Assembly (NCBI RefSeq): GCF_001025175.1
Contig: NZ_AP012324.1
Span: 1,984,001 to 2,048,000 of the forward strand
Direction of reading: 5' to 3'
DNA length: 64,000 nt
Origin: Bifidobacterium breve DSM 20213 = JCM 1192
Lineage (GTDB): Bacteria > Actinomycetota > Actinomycetes > Actinomycetales > Bifidobacteriaceae
Below the pieces are notes generated by a model, which was not told where the DNA came from, searched no databases, and saw only the letters and a list, made by a program, of their open reading frames with translations. The translations under genes were made by a program, and so were the position numbers. Positions 37,401 through 45,914 of the stretch are shown one piece after another. The stretch's first letter is position 1. Each line of letters begins with the position of its first letter.

Positions 37401-37538
37401 CTGCGATGCTTCGGCGTTCGGCTCGGAAGCTCCCGAAGCCTGTGATTCGGTATTGGATACGGTTGAATTATCGGTTTCGTCACCGACGAAACCTTCACGG
37501 TTCTCAGTGGGCACAATGCTCCTCGCGGCACGCTGCAT
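34443..37538 (-). CDS. rne: Ribonuclease E/G family protein with long charged N-terminus
   Basis: A 1031-residue endoribonuclease. The catalytic half starts with an S1 domain near residue 555 (VEHYVSDIQEVQTVGNIYLG region), followed by the RNase H-like and 5'-sensor parts, MVMIDYVDMV with the metal-binding aspartate (about 875), and the zinc-link CPTCKGRGF (about 957). The first 540 residues are disordered and consist of alternating Arg-rich and Asp/Glu-rich blocks, including an 18-residue repeat (RPVRRRR then DD-x-E/D-ED). In Actinobacteria the long extension is N-terminal, the reverse of E. coli. The start at 37538 is the first ATG of the frame and has a poor ribosome binding site. Confidence 0.9.
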   Translation of the reverse strand: MQRAARSIVPTENREGFVGDETDNSTVSNTESQASGASEPNAEASQPTRRRRGGRRVVRGTGAAGASLELQVQEHAAPLFEAPALPDADASASAETTDNNASDDEKHPARRTRSRRSADNADYEDRPTRRRAVADDDDEPRPVRRRRTVSDDLEEDDERPIRRRRVASDDFDEDNDRLVRRRRSVIDDLEDDDAPRSSRRRTAVDDSDEDGDRPVRRRRSTTNDRDDRDDEPRSARRTRSRRSSEDAREENPDERVLDVIDALPAGHESARRGKPMTSLLFQEPVLPDMRRDDRDDEEDDGEQRSRSSRRSRAREDEADYEERPSRSRRSNRSDHGDHDDRDDHDDRDDSRNNRRRNEAQDDFDADDQSDSRRSRRSRRLNAQERRAAAEVEQIEEDLELDDITYSPIAEEENDEESDSTRTRSRRRRRRGSRNESGASNNDSESSENNGDDSRRRRDDRDERDRDDDEEQTVTRRRRRRRGGKNAESGDEQDDQQLTRRSRKQQYIDEITDVEGSTRLEAKKQRRRDNRRERSRQSQLMEQDFLARRENVDRLMVVREKEHHTQISVVEDNILVEHYVSDIQEVQTVGNIYLGRVQNVLPSMEAAFVDIGQARNGVLYAGEVNWDAARLEGQPRRIELAFKSGDPVLVQVTKDPIGHKGARLTSQVTLAGRFLVLVPSGGMTGVSRKLSERERSRLKGIVSKIAPKDMGVIIRTAAEGASEEAIVKDLESLVRQWERINAKREEFWHGKRPKLLQGEPDVAIRVVRDIFNDDFGKLIVEGDKVYGRIEEYLDTMAPDLKDKLEKWDPAEHEGKDVFDKWQIDSQLRKGMERQVYLPSGGSIVIDRTEAMTTIDVNTGRFIGKGKSLEETVTRCNLEASEEIARQLRLRDIGGMVMIDYVDMVMPANRDLVLRRLVECLARDRTKHQVAEVTSLGLVQMTRKRIGQGLVEAFSEECPTCKGRGFILHDQPTVSADYDDPYALRGGDPFVKTNKHGRGTAPAPEPAGSSADVKAKLAQIAAAAVAANNTEEE

Positions 37539-37930
37539 CGCGACGCCATCCAGGCCTGTACGCTCGTCTCACACCATGCTCTCACCATGGCCGCGCAAAT
37601 CCTTTGCGCCGCGTAAAGGCAACTTCGTCTCAAGTCTGTCCTGCGAACGGCGGACACCGGCGCTTACGTTGTCTCGTTCTCGAGAGCCGTAAGGGGATCA
37701 ACGCCATTACACACGCTGATGGTTATGCAGAACCACCGTCTTTCAGTATGCCACACTTTTTGCACGGGCGCGCCCAGCGCTCTGGCACACCACGACCTAT
37801 CTGGCTCCCCTTACACACGGATGAGCCCTATCTTGGCTCTCCTCTCTGAGGGGAGCCTGGATTCAAGCCGAGCACTCCCCTCAGTCACCTACGGTGACGG
37901 CTCCCCTCAAAGAGGCTGAGCCGAAAAATC
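37539..37930. promoter_or_regulatory. Long leader of rne and REP-like element downstream of dapE... upstream of rne
   Basis: About 390 bp without a gene, between rne and dapE, both on the minus strand. Near rne lie two hairpins, GCGCAAA/TTTGCGC (37593-37609) and CTTACG/CGTAAG (about 37663-37690), which could form a structured rne leader. Near dapE, 37850-37920, is a REP-like group: GAGGGGAGC, then CTCCCCTCAGTCAC, a short hairpin and GCTCCCCTC. No start codon with a recognisable protein was found. Confidence 0.45.
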
Positions 37931-39136
37931 TCACACCAGCCAGTCTTCGAGGATTGCGGCCATAGCAGTCAAATCAGATTCGGGCACTTGCTCGTCGTGC
38001 TTATGCGCCAGTAACGGGTCTCCGGCACCGAGGTTGACGGCCGGAATCCCGAGCTGAGAGAAACGTGCCACATCGGTCCAGCCAAGCTTGGCCAGCGGAT
38101 CGCGACCAGTGCGCTCCTTGACCAGACGAACCAGTTCCTGCGCAAGCGGCGCGCTCAGGCCGGGGCGTGCAGAAGGGCTCTCATCCTTCATCTCGATGCC
38201 ATAGCCCTCAAACACGCCACCGGTGGCCACATGTTCGCCGTTACCAAGTTCAGCACCTGCATCCGCACCCATCATCAGCGCCTTGGCCTCAGCCAGGTTC
38301 TTGTCCGGAGCGAAACGGTAGTTGACATGCACACGGCATTCGTCGGGAATCACATTCGTGCCCTTGCCGCCGGAAATCAATGTGGCGTTGAGACCCTCAC
38401 GGTAGTCGAGCCCATCCACATTCACAGTCGCGGTTTCATAAGCATTGAGTCGGTTCAGAATATCAGCGGCCTTGTGGATGGCGTTCTCTCCCATCCAGGC
38501 GCGGGCAGAGTGCGCGGCGACTCCGTGCGTGACCACATCGAAACGGATCGTGCCGTTGCAGCCGCCTTCGATGCCACTATTGGTGGGCTCACCGATAATG
38601 GCAAAATCACCGGCAATCCAGTCGGGGTGCGTTTCGACCACCTTACGCAGACCGTTCTTTTCGGCGGCGACTTCCTCGTGGTCGTAGAACACATAGGTGA
38701 GGTCGACTTTCGGAGTGGTTCCCGATGTGAGGCCATCAAGTGTAGCGGCGAGATACAGCATCACCGCATCGGAGGCCTTCATATCCGTGGCACCACGGCC
38801 CCACAGCACACGGTCTGTGGGATGGGATTGGGAGATTTCCTCGCGAATGAGCGGATCACCAGGTTCAAGCCACTTCGGAGGGAAGTTGTCGATTACCGGC
38901 ACGGTGTCGAGGTGACCGGCCAGAATCACGCGATTCGACTTGCCAAAATCGGTGCCGGCCACCACCGTGTCGCCGTGACGGCGGACGGTCAGATGCTTCT
39001 GTTCATTGAGGAAAGCCTCAACCTCATCGGCGAGCGGGCCTTCATGATCGGAGACAGAAAAGTTCTCCATAATCTGGGTGAGCAGGCTGTTCAACTGCTC
39101 AGCAGTGGAATCGTTGCGGTTCAATTCAAGCGTCAT
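37931..39136 (-). CDS. dapE: Succinyl-diaminopimelate desuccinylase
   Basis: A 401-residue M20-family metallopeptidase. Metal-ligand motifs are VILAGHLDTVP (about residue 68), GRGATDMKASDAVM (about 108) and YDHEEVAAEKNGL (about 145). Actinobacterial DapE removes succinate from N-succinyl-LL-diaminopimelate in lysine and peptidoglycan precursor synthesis. The GCNGTIRFDVVTHGVAAHSAR dimerisation region is present (landmark near 205-225). The ATG at 39136 is chosen over a GTG 30 nt upstream because it matches the family start. The pathway continues with lysA at 55.8 kb. Confidence 0.9.
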   Translation of the reverse strand: MTLELNRNDSTAEQLNSLLTQIMENFSVSDHEGPLADEVEAFLNEQKHLTVRRHGDTVVAGTDFGKSNRVILAGHLDTVPVIDNFPPKWLEPGDPLIREEISQSHPTDRVLWGRGATDMKASDAVMLYLAATLDGLTSGTTPKVDLTYVFYDHEEVAAEKNGLRKVVETHPDWIAGDFAIIGEPTNSGIEGGCNGTIRFDVVTHGVAAHSARAWMGENAIHKAADILNRLNAYETATVNVDGLDYREGLNATLISGGKGTNVIPDECRVHVNYRFAPDKNLAEAKALMMGADAGAELGNGEHVATGGVFEGYGIEMKDESPSARPGLSAPLAQELVRLVKERTGRDPLAKLGWTDVARFSQLGIPAVNLGAGDPLLAHKHDEQVPESDLTAMAAILEDWLV

Positions 39137-39241
39137 GAGTACAGAGTACCGCGTGACAAAGCGCACAGTTCACCCACTACATGAGATTTTGTCGCCGAAT
39201 ACATATTTATGTGTCACACTAGGGTGGCGAAAGGGAGGAAC

Positions 39242-40186
39242 ATGCCAGGTCTCATCAGCGCCATGCAAGGCTTCTGCGTTATCGGCATCGTGATTGCGGT
39301 GGGATATGTCGCCGCTCGAATGCGCATCGGAGGCCCGTCCGCTCAGATGGTGCTGAACCGCTTCTCTTTCTTTGTGTCCAGCCCGTGCCTGATGTTTGCG
39401 ATTCTGTCCAAGGAACCGATTTTCGACATCTTCCATCCATCAATCATCGTGGCGTTCTTCTCTGCGGTGCTAGTGGGCGTGGCGTTCCTGGTGCTCAATC
39501 AGATGTTCTTCCACCTGAATGCCCCGGATGCCACCATCGGCGCATTGAACTCGCTGTATCTGAACTCCAACAACATCGGTTTGCCGATTGCCACCTATAT
39601 TCTGGGCAACCCGGCGCTAGTGGCACCGATTCTGGTTATGCAGCAGGCCATCTTCACGCCGGTGGGCCTGACTGTGCTTGATGTGACCACCAAGGGCAAG
39701 GTCTCCGTCAAGGAGATCGCCAAGCAACCGCTGCATCAGCCGCTGCTTATCGGCTCGCTGCTGGGCATCGTGGTCTCTGCCATCTCCGCAAAGATCGGCT
39801 GGTTCCCGGTGCCGAAGTTCATCTTCGACCCGATTGACATGATCGGAGACTCTGCGGTGCCGATGATTCTGATGGCGTTCGGCATGTCCTTGCACGGCAC
39901 CAAGCCGTTGCAGCAGAAGGGCGATCGTCCGGCCGTCTTCACCGTAGCGGTGCTCAAGAACGTGATCATGCCGATCATCGCGTTCCTGCTCGCCTACTTC
40001 GTGATGGGCTTCCGCGGTTCCGAGCTGTATGCCTGCGTGGTGCTCGCCGCCCTGCCCACCGGCCAGAACGTCTACAACTACGCGGCTCGTTACAACGTGG
40101 GCCTCACTTTCGCGCGCGATGGCATTCTGATGAGTACCATGACCAGCCCGGTGTTTATCGCGATCATCGCGGCGCTGCTGAGCTGA
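39242..40186 (+). CDS. AEC-family membrane transporter
   Basis: A 314-residue permease with ten hydrophobic segments in the 5+5 pattern of the auxin efflux carrier (AEC) family. Typical are LNSLYLNSNNIGLPIATYIL near residue 103 and the second-half ALPTGQNVYNYAARY near 275. Bacterial members export or import organic acids such as malate or malonate; the substrate here is unknown. The ATG at 39242 follows AAAGGGAGGAAC. It diverges from dapE with 105 bp between. Confidence 0.85.
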   Translation: MPGLISAMQGFCVIGIVIAVGYVAARMRIGGPSAQMVLNRFSFFVSSPCLMFAILSKEPIFDIFHPSIIVAFFSAVLVGVAFLVLNQMFFHLNAPDATIGALNSLYLNSNNIGLPIATYILGNPALVAPILVMQQAIFTPVGLTVLDVTTKGKVSVKEIAKQPLHQPLLIGSLLGIVVSAISAKIGWFPVPKFIFDPIDMIGDSAVPMILMAFGMSLHGTKPLQQKGDRPAVFTVAVLKNVIMPIIAFLLAYFVMGFRGSELYACVVLAALPTGQNVYNYAARYNVGLTFARDGILMSTMTSPVFIAIIAALLS

Positions 40187-40214
40187 GCCGGCAACTGTAA
40201 TCACCGTAAAAAAA

Positions 40215-40248
40215 CTTCCGCGAAATCCACCGTAGGATTCCGCGGAAG
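40215..40248 (-). terminator. Terminator of the fucose operon
   Basis: Stem CTTCCGCG (40215-40222) / CGCGGAAG (40241-40248) with inner pairing ATCC/GGAT. On the minus strand seven T follow. It lies 13 bp beyond the aldolase stop, between convergent genes. Confidence 0.85.
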
Positions 40249-40261
40249 CCTGAGATATACG

Positions 40262-41155
40262 CTACTTGAGAATCGCCTTAATCGCCTCATACTGCTGAGC
40301 AGTGAGTTGCACCGCTGGCTCACGGATCAGGGTGGAAATGTTCAGTCCCTTGGCCTTGACCGCACCCTTGATGGCGGAGATGAACAGGTCGGTCTGATCG
40401 TACAGCGCCATCAGGTGGCTGATGCGTTCGGCGGCCTCAATTGCGGTGCCATAGTCGCCGGCCTCATATGCACGGTGCAGCGTAACGAAGGTCTCCGGCT
40501 CCACATTGGTCATGCCGCAGATCACGCCATCGCCGCCGGAGACGCGGTTGACGAGATAGTACTCGTCGAAACCGGAGAACACCGCAAACCGTGGATTCAC
40601 GGCCTTGACCGCGCGAATCACCTTGCGGGTGTGGCTGATTGTGTCGACCGTGTCCTTGATGCCGACGATGTTCGGGTGCGCGGCGGCAAGCTCGGCCACG
40701 AGCTCCGGGGTCAAGTCGCTGCCGGTGCGCGGTGGGAAATTATAGAGGATCACCGGAAGATTCGTCGCTTCAGCGACCGCGCCGAAGTACGCCTTCGCGC
40801 CTCCCGCAGTAGGGCCGAAGTAATACGGCGAAACGACCACGAGCGCATCCACTCCACTTGCTTCGACTGCCCGCGCGAAGTCGATCACATTGTTCAAGTT
40901 GGTATCGCCCACGCCCGCGAACACCTTGATGCGCCCGGCGACATGCTTGGCCACGAAGTCGACCGCCTGCTTCTTGACGTCCAGAGGGAAGGCATAGAAC
41001 TCGCCGATGCTGCCAAACACCAGCACGCCGTTGATACCGGCCTCGATCAGATGATCGAGATGCTGCCCCCAACGTTCATAGTCGATGTCACCGTCGTCCT
41101 TGGTGATGGTGATGGATGGGCAGATGATGCCTGAGAATTCGGCGCTGCTTGTCAT
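40262..41155 (-). CDS. DapA/NanA-superfamily aldolase, probable 2-keto-3-deoxy-L-fuconate aldolase
   Basis: A 297-residue TIM-barrel class I aldolase. Landmarks are GSIGEFYAF (phosphate-binding-like loop), ILYNFPPRTG with the active tyrosine (about residue 135) and GIKDTVD with the Schiff-base lysine (about 165). Dihydrodipicolinate synthases usually have GTTGE in the first loop, so lysine synthesis is less likely. By operon context it cleaves 2-keto-3-deoxy-L-fuconate to pyruvate and L-lactaldehyde, the last step of the route. The start at 41155 has AAGGAA upstream. Last gene of the operon. Confidence 0.8.
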   Translation of the reverse strand: MTSSAEFSGIICPSITITKDDGDIDYERWGQHLDHLIEAGINGVLVFGSIGEFYAFPLDVKKQAVDFVAKHVAGRIKVFAGVGDTNLNNVIDFARAVEASGVDALVVVSPYYFGPTAGGAKAYFGAVAEATNLPVILYNFPPRTGSDLTPELVAELAAAHPNIVGIKDTVDTISHTRKVIRAVKAVNPRFAVFSGFDEYYLVNRVSGGDGVICGMTNVEPETFVTLHRAYEAGDYGTAIEAAERISHLMALYDQTDLFISAIKGAVKAKGLNISTLIREPAVQLTAQQYEAIKAILK

Positions 41156-41215
41156 GATTGTTCCTTTCGTTACGGAATAGGGGTGCCGCACAAGCGGCAC
41201 CGGGTTTGCGGCCTC

Positions 41216-41262
41216 TCCCCCAGTCGTCCTGCGGACGATAGCCCCCTCATCAGAGGGGGCTT
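41216..41262. repeat. REP-like element inside the fucose operon
   Basis: CTCCCCC, then GTCGTCC/GGACGAT, then AGCCCCCTC-ATCA-GAGGGGGCTT. It has the same two-hairpin plan as the copies in fas and tetR and lies in the 110-bp gap between the lactonase and aldolase genes, where it might adjust downstream expression. Confidence 0.6.
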
Positions 41263-41266
41263 GGGT

Positions 41267-42034
41267 TTAGTCGATGTTGTAAGCGCGGCGGGCGTTGTTT
41301 TCGAAGAAGTCCTCGTCCTCGCCGAACGTGTCCAGCATGAGTTGGAAGTGCGTGGCAAAGGTCGAGTTGAGTTCCACGACCGGCCAGTTGGAGCTGTACA
41401 GCACCTTCTTCGGGCCGAATGTGTCCCGCACGTATTTCACGATGTCCGGGTCCACCGGGTTGTCGCCGGAAACCTTGATATACGAATTCGGCAGTTCGGC
41501 CAACGCTGCGAGCGCGGCGCACGATTCCTCATCAAGCCCGGGCACGTTGCCGAGATGATCGATGATGACCGTCACTTCAGGAACCTGCGAGAACGCCTTG
41601 GCCATGTCGCCCAACTCCGGGCCCCGGTTGCACAGCTCAAAAGGCATTCCCTTGACGGCCATCACACGTAGGCCGGCGATGAATTCGGGTTCGAGGGCTC
41701 GGCCCCGTGGCTCGGAATCCACATGCAGCGGCTCCCTGATGCCATCGGCGTTGATCGGAACACGCATCCATGGGCTTACCCGCCCCTGCAGCATGCGCTT
41801 CAGGATCAGAGGGCTGGCATTCTCGTACAACAACCGGTCCTCGAGCTCGTGATCGGCCGCGTCGACCTCCACATATACGCCGCCGAGGAAGTTCACGCCA
41901 AACTTGGCGTACTGTGCGGCTAGGTCTTCAATCGTGTACTTGTGTTGCAGCGAGGGCAATCCTGCCAGCCATGGCAAATCCTGCGCATCCGGATCCCAGA
42001 TATGGAAGTGGGAATCGATTACGTTGAGTGTCAT
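41267..42034 (-). CDS. Amidohydrolase-2 family lactonase, probable L-fuconolactonase
   Basis: A 255-residue amidohydrolase of the COG3618 type. The metal-binding HxH appears in DSHFHIWDP at residues 7-15, with later histidine/aspartate positions in VIIDHLGN (about 175) and SNWPV near 225. COG3618 proteins include sugar lactonases such as L-rhamnono- and L-fuconolactonase. By context it opens L-fuconolactone to L-fuconate. It starts one base after the fucose permease stop, so coupling is likely. Confidence 0.8.
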   Translation of the reverse strand: MTLNVIDSHFHIWDPDAQDLPWLAGLPSLQHKYTIEDLAAQYAKFGVNFLGGVYVEVDAADHELEDRLLYENASPLILKRMLQGRVSPWMRVPINADGIREPLHVDSEPRGRALEPEFIAGLRVMAVKGMPFELCNRGPELGDMAKAFSQVPEVTVIIDHLGNVPGLDEESCAALAALAELPNSYIKVSGDNPVDPDIVKYVRDTFGPKKVLYSSNWPVVELNSTFATHFQLMLDTFGEDEDFFENNARRAYNID

Positions 42035-42035
42035 G

Positions 42036-43298
42036 TCAGGCCTCCTTCAGACCGATCTTGGAACCCCAGAATGCGTACCATGCCACGAACAGGAAGCCCG
42101 GGACCATCACCAGGATGGCGATCTCGATGCCTGCCGCATCCTGAATCACACCGAGCAGCAGCGGAATCAACGCGGCGCCCACAATGCTCATCACCAAAGC
42201 CGAGGAACCGGTCTTCGCCGCGGAACCCTTGATACCTTTCAGCGTCAGGGAGAATATGGTCGGGTATCCGATGGAAATGAACAGATACGCCACCATGAAC
42301 GCGATGACGGAGACCTTGCCCAGGCCAAGGAATACCACGAACATCAGCACGGCTGAAATGGTCATGTATACGCCAAGAATCTTCGCGGGATCGAATTTGG
42401 CCATCAATGGGGTGGTGACGAAGCGTCCGATGGTGAACAGCAGGGAAAGCACGGAAAGCATCATCGCTGCGGTGCCGGCTGTGATGCCCGCGCCCCAGTG
42501 CTTGAGCGCGTAGGCGGAGAAGACCGCCATGCCGGCCACTTGCAGGCCGATGAAAATGAACTCGGCAAGCACGCCCAATGCGAAGTGCGGGCGCTTGAGC
42601 AGGCCGAAGAAGGAGCTGTTCTTGGAGGAGGCGCCGCCCGCGGCCTCCTCTTCGTCTCCCGGAGGCGTGGGCAGCTTGAACAGCGCGAACACGGCGAGCA
42701 CCACGACCAGCACAACGCCGATCACAATGTATATCGTGCGGGTATCATTCAGGAACTGCGTCTTAGCGGCGTCGAAGCCGGACTCGCCTGATGCGACGGT
42801 GGTGCCGAGAATCTGGCCAAGAATCAGCGGGCCAACGATGTTGCCGACGCCGTTGAAACTCTGCGCCATGTTGATACGGAACGATTCGCCCTTTTCATCA
42901 CCCAGCTTGGTGATATACGGATTGCAGTTGGTCTCCAGCGATGCCGCGCCGAGCGCGATAACGAACATGGCGAACAGGAACAGGCCGTAGCTGGCCATGC
43001 TGGTGGCAGGGATCACCATGAACGCGCCCAGAGCGAACAGGAGCAGACCGGAGATGACGCCGCCCTTATAACCGAAACGCTTGGCGATCAAGCCGGCCGG
43101 AATGGCCATGACGAAGTATGCGCCGTAATAGGCCACCTGCAGTAATGACGCTTCGGCGCTGCTGAGTTCTATGTAGTTTGCGAACGGCGAGTTCAACGCG
43201 TTCACGAGGTTCATGGTCAAACCCCAGATAAAGAACAGTGAGGTCACCAGCACAATGGCGATGGTCGCCTTGGAACCGGTTGTGTTTTTGGATGTCAT
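42036..43298 (-). CDS. fucP: L-fucose:H+ symporter, MFS (FucP-like)
   Basis: A 420-residue twelve-helix permease of the FHS family. The first helix has FFIWGLTMNLVNALNSPF and the next YYGAYFVMAIPAGLIAKRFGYK, both characteristic of FucP (with NCNPYITKLG before helix 5). It carries L-fucose with a proton across the membrane. A long Ala/Glu loop separates the two halves. Of the adjacent ATGs at 43301 and 43298, the second has better spacing from AAGGAG. It is in the middle of the operon, 190 bp after the dehydrogenase gene. Confidence 0.88.
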   Translation of the reverse strand: MTSKNTTGSKATIAIVLVTSLFFIWGLTMNLVNALNSPFANYIELSSAEASLLQVAYYGAYFVMAIPAGLIAKRFGYKGGVISGLLLFALGAFMVIPATSMASYGLFLFAMFVIALGAASLETNCNPYITKLGDEKGESFRINMAQSFNGVGNIVGPLILGQILGTTVASGESGFDAAKTQFLNDTRTIYIVIGVVLVVVLAVFALFKLPTPPGDEEEAAGGASSKNSSFFGLLKRPHFALGVLAEFIFIGLQVAGMAVFSAYALKHWGAGITAGTAAMMLSVLSLLFTIGRFVTTPLMAKFDPAKILGVYMTISAVLMFVVFLGLGKVSVIAFMVAYLFISIGYPTIFSLTLKGIKGSAAKTGSSALVMSIVGAALIPLLLGVIQDAAGIEIAILVMVPGFLFVAWYAFWGSKIGLKEA

Positions 43299-43487
43299 CA
43301 TTGACTCCTTAGTGATACGAGTTTCCCCGATATTGCCTAGCGAGAAGTGGACCACCCTGGGCCATGTTGGTAAACGGATGACCCAGGGCGCGGGTGATAC
43401 GGGCGGCATACGCGGATACGGCGTACGGATGGAGCAATGATCAAAGCTCCGGAATTGCCGCGCGAATATTCGGGAAAGGGCTGCTTG

Positions 43488-44279
43488 TCAGCTCAGCGCA
43501 CGGTCAAGGTGGACATAGCCGCCATCGACGTACACCCACTGACCGGTGGTGTGGCTGGAGCGGTCGGAGAGCAGGAATGCCGCTTCATTACCGATCTCTT
43601 CGGTGGTGGTCATACGATGTTCCAGCGGAATCTTGTCGGTGATCACCGACAGGCGCGCCTGCTGGGCCGCTTCATCGCCAAAGGTCTTGATCCAATCGGC
43701 ATAGAGCGGGGTCCAGCACTCGGAGACGACTATGGCGTTGACACGCACGCTATCGTGCACCAATGCGGCGGCCCATTCACGGGTCAGGCCCAGGATCGCG
43801 CCCTTGGCGGCCGCATAGGCGCTGGTCTTGCCTTGGCCGGTAAGCGCGGTCTTGGACGAGATGTTCACGATGGATCCGCGGCTTTCCTTGAGATACGGCA
43901 CGGCCGCGTGGACCAGCTCGTAATAGTGAGTCAGGTTGCCGTGAAGCGATTCCTCGAACTCACGCCAAGTAGTGGTCTCGAGATCCTTGTTGTCGTTCTT
44001 TCCGGCGTTATTCACAATGCCATCGATATGGCCGTACTTCTTGTATGTTGCTTCGACGACGCCGGCGATCTTGTCGGTGTCGTTGAGGTCAAGCAAGTGC
44101 ACATCATAGGTGGTGGTGTACTGCTCGATATCCTTCTTGAACTCGTCGAGAGCGCTGTCGGGTCGATTAATCACCACCGGGATGGCCCCCTCCTGGGCCA
44201 GTTGCAGCGTGATGCCTTTGCCGATGCCTTTGAAACCGCCGGTGATGATGATGACTTTGCCTTCGAGATGCAGATCCAT
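43488..44279 (-). CDS. Short-chain dehydrogenase, probable L-fucose dehydrogenase
   Basis: A 263-residue classical SDR. Visible are the cofactor loop TGGFKGIGKG (about residue 12), NNAG (about 88), the catalytic Ser in NISSKTALTG and Tyr-Lys in SAYAAAKGA (about 155). By context it oxidises L-fucose to L-fuconolactone with NAD(P)+. AAGGAG precedes the ATG at 44279. It follows the dehydratase gene by 140 bp. Confidence 0.82.
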   Translation of the reverse strand: MDLHLEGKVIIITGGFKGIGKGITLQLAQEGAIPVVINRPDSALDEFKKDIEQYTTTYDVHLLDLNDTDKIAGVVEATYKKYGHIDGIVNNAGKNDNKDLETTTWREFEESLHGNLTHYYELVHAAVPYLKESRGSIVNISSKTALTGQGKTSAYAAAKGAILGLTREWAAALVHDSVRVNAIVVSECWTPLYADWIKTFGDEAAQQARLSVITDKIPLEHRMTTTEEIGNEAAFLLSDRSSHTTGQWVYVDGGYVHLDRALS

Positions 44280-44419
44280 GGGAACTCCTTCGTCCATCCT
44301 TATTCTGCGTTTCATGGGTGTTCCATGTCACGCCCGGCCGGGGCTTCGGCGCCCCAGCCGGAGTGGTTGTGTGTTGTTGTGTTGAGTTGTGTTGTTCAGT
44401 TATGAATTTCCAATTGCGG

Positions 44420-45703
44420 TCAGCAGCGATACAGGTACTTCTCGGCCGTCTCCAGCGTCATTTCGGTACCGTTGCCCGGAGCGGTCGGAGCGACGTAGTT
44501 GCCGTCCTTGATCTCAGTCGGATGAACGAAATGTTCGTGCTGATTATCGACATATTCAATCATTCGGCCATCCATCGTGCCGGATACCGCCACATAATCG
44601 AACATCGCGAAGTGACACACGGCCTCGCACAGACCCACGCCGCCGGCGTGCGGGCAGACGGGCTTGTTGAACTTCTTTGCCAGCAGGTATTCGAGCACGA
44701 TCTCCTGCGGACCGGCCACTCGGGTGGCGTCAATCTGCATGATGCCGAAGGCGTTGGCCTGCAGGTACTGCTTGTACAGAATGCGGCTCTGCATCTGTTC
44801 GCCGGTGGCGACCTTGATGGGATTGATGGCGCGCGCAATCGTGGCGTGGCCAATCACGTCATCCGGGCTGGTCGGCTCCTCGACCCACGCCAGATCGAAG
44901 TCGTGGAACTTGTTGATCCAGTCGATGGCGGTGGGAACATCCCACACCTGATTGGCGTCCACGGCGAGGCGCACGTCGGGGCCGATGGCCTCACGGGCCT
45001 TGGACAAGCGGCGCAGATCGTCATTGATATTCTGGCCGACCTTAAGCTTAATCTGCTTGAAGCCCTTGACCTGGGTCTCCTCCTTGGCGAGGGCCACCAT
45101 CTTCTCATCCGAGTAGCCGAGCCAACCGGGAGCGGTTGAATAGCCGGGGTAACCGACCTCCAGCAGATGCTTGATACGCTCGGCCTTGCCCTTCTGACCC
45201 TCTTTGAGAATCGCAACGGCTTCCTCAGGGCGCAGGGCGTCGGTCATGTAGCGGAAATCGAGCGTGGAGACCAGCTCCTCCGGCTCCATCTCGCCCAGCA
45301 GCAGCCACAACGGCTTGCCCGCACGCTTGGCCTTGATATCCCACAACGCGGAGAGCACCGCGCCGATGGCCATATGCTCCACGCCCTTTTCAGGGCCAAG
45401 CCAACGCAGCTGGGAATCATGCACGAACAGGTCCCATGCAATGCGCATGTTGTCGAGCAGTTCCTCGGTGTTGCGCCCAATCAGCACCTGCGACATCGAT
45501 TCGATGGCCTTGCAAACCACGTCGTTGCCACGGCCGATGGTGAACACGAATCCCACACCCGTGATGCCGTCGTCGGCGCTGGTGGAAATCTCCACGTACG
45601 CAGAGGAATAATCCGGATCGGGGTTCATTGCATCCGAGCCGGAAAGCGTCGTTGAAGTGGGGAATCGGAAGTCATACGTCTTGACTTTGGTGATGGTACT
45701 CAT
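44420..45703 (-). CDS. Enolase-superfamily dehydratase, probable L-fuconate dehydratase
   Basis: A 427-residue member of the mandelate racemase group. Landmarks are IKLKVGQN with the catalytic KxK lysine (about residue 219), the metal ligands in VDANQVW, WVEEPTSPDD and ATGEQ, and the histidine in CPHAGGVGLCE (about 350). L-fuconate dehydratases are about 430 residues. It removes water from L-fuconate to give 2-keto-3-deoxy-L-fuconate. First gene of the operon; AAGGAG is 9 nt before the ATG at 45703. It diverges from the LacI regulator over 211 bp with a dyad operator. Confidence 0.85.
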   Translation of the reverse strand: MSTITKVKTYDFRFPTSTTLSGSDAMNPDPDYSSAYVEISTSADDGITGVGFVFTIGRGNDVVCKAIESMSQVLIGRNTEELLDNMRIAWDLFVHDSQLRWLGPEKGVEHMAIGAVLSALWDIKAKRAGKPLWLLLGEMEPEELVSTLDFRYMTDALRPEEAVAILKEGQKGKAERIKHLLEVGYPGYSTAPGWLGYSDEKMVALAKEETQVKGFKQIKLKVGQNINDDLRRLSKAREAIGPDVRLAVDANQVWDVPTAIDWINKFHDFDLAWVEEPTSPDDVIGHATIARAINPIKVATGEQMQSRILYKQYLQANAFGIMQIDATRVAGPQEIVLEYLLAKKFNKPVCPHAGGVGLCEAVCHFAMFDYVAVSGTMDGRMIEYVDNQHEHFVHPTEIKDGNYVAPTAPGNGTEMTLETAEKYLYRC

Positions 45704-45749
45704 GTGTTCGGGCTCCTTCGCCTGGTGTGAACCAACGGCTATATCGTAC

Positions 45750-45805
45750 GTCCGAATAAAGAAATTTGCAAGCCTATTTGCGAAAATTTTTATTCAAGGC
45801 CGGAC
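45750..45805. promoter_or_regulatory. Candidate LacI operator of the fucose operon
   Basis: Nested dyad: GTCCG/CGGAC (45750-45754 and 45801-45805), AATAAA/TTTATT (45755-45760 and 45789-45794) and TTTGCAA/TTGCGAA (45765-45771 and 45778-45784, one mismatch). It is 47 bp upstream of the dehydratase start and 110 bp upstream of lacI, in the divergent promoter region. A LacI dimer binding the inner 20 bp is the simplest reading. Confidence 0.5.
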
Positions 45806-45914
45806 AAAGGGCAAGAAAACACGGAATTGTTACGGCACAATGCGCCATAATGGTGGGAACATCGACGAAATCATCTCAGTAATTAAACGGCGAATATCCA
45901 AGGGGGAAGCACCG

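Noticed and set aside
40262..41155. dapA for lysine synthesis
   Set aside because: The family fits, but the first loop differs from DapA and the gene is the last of the fucose operon.
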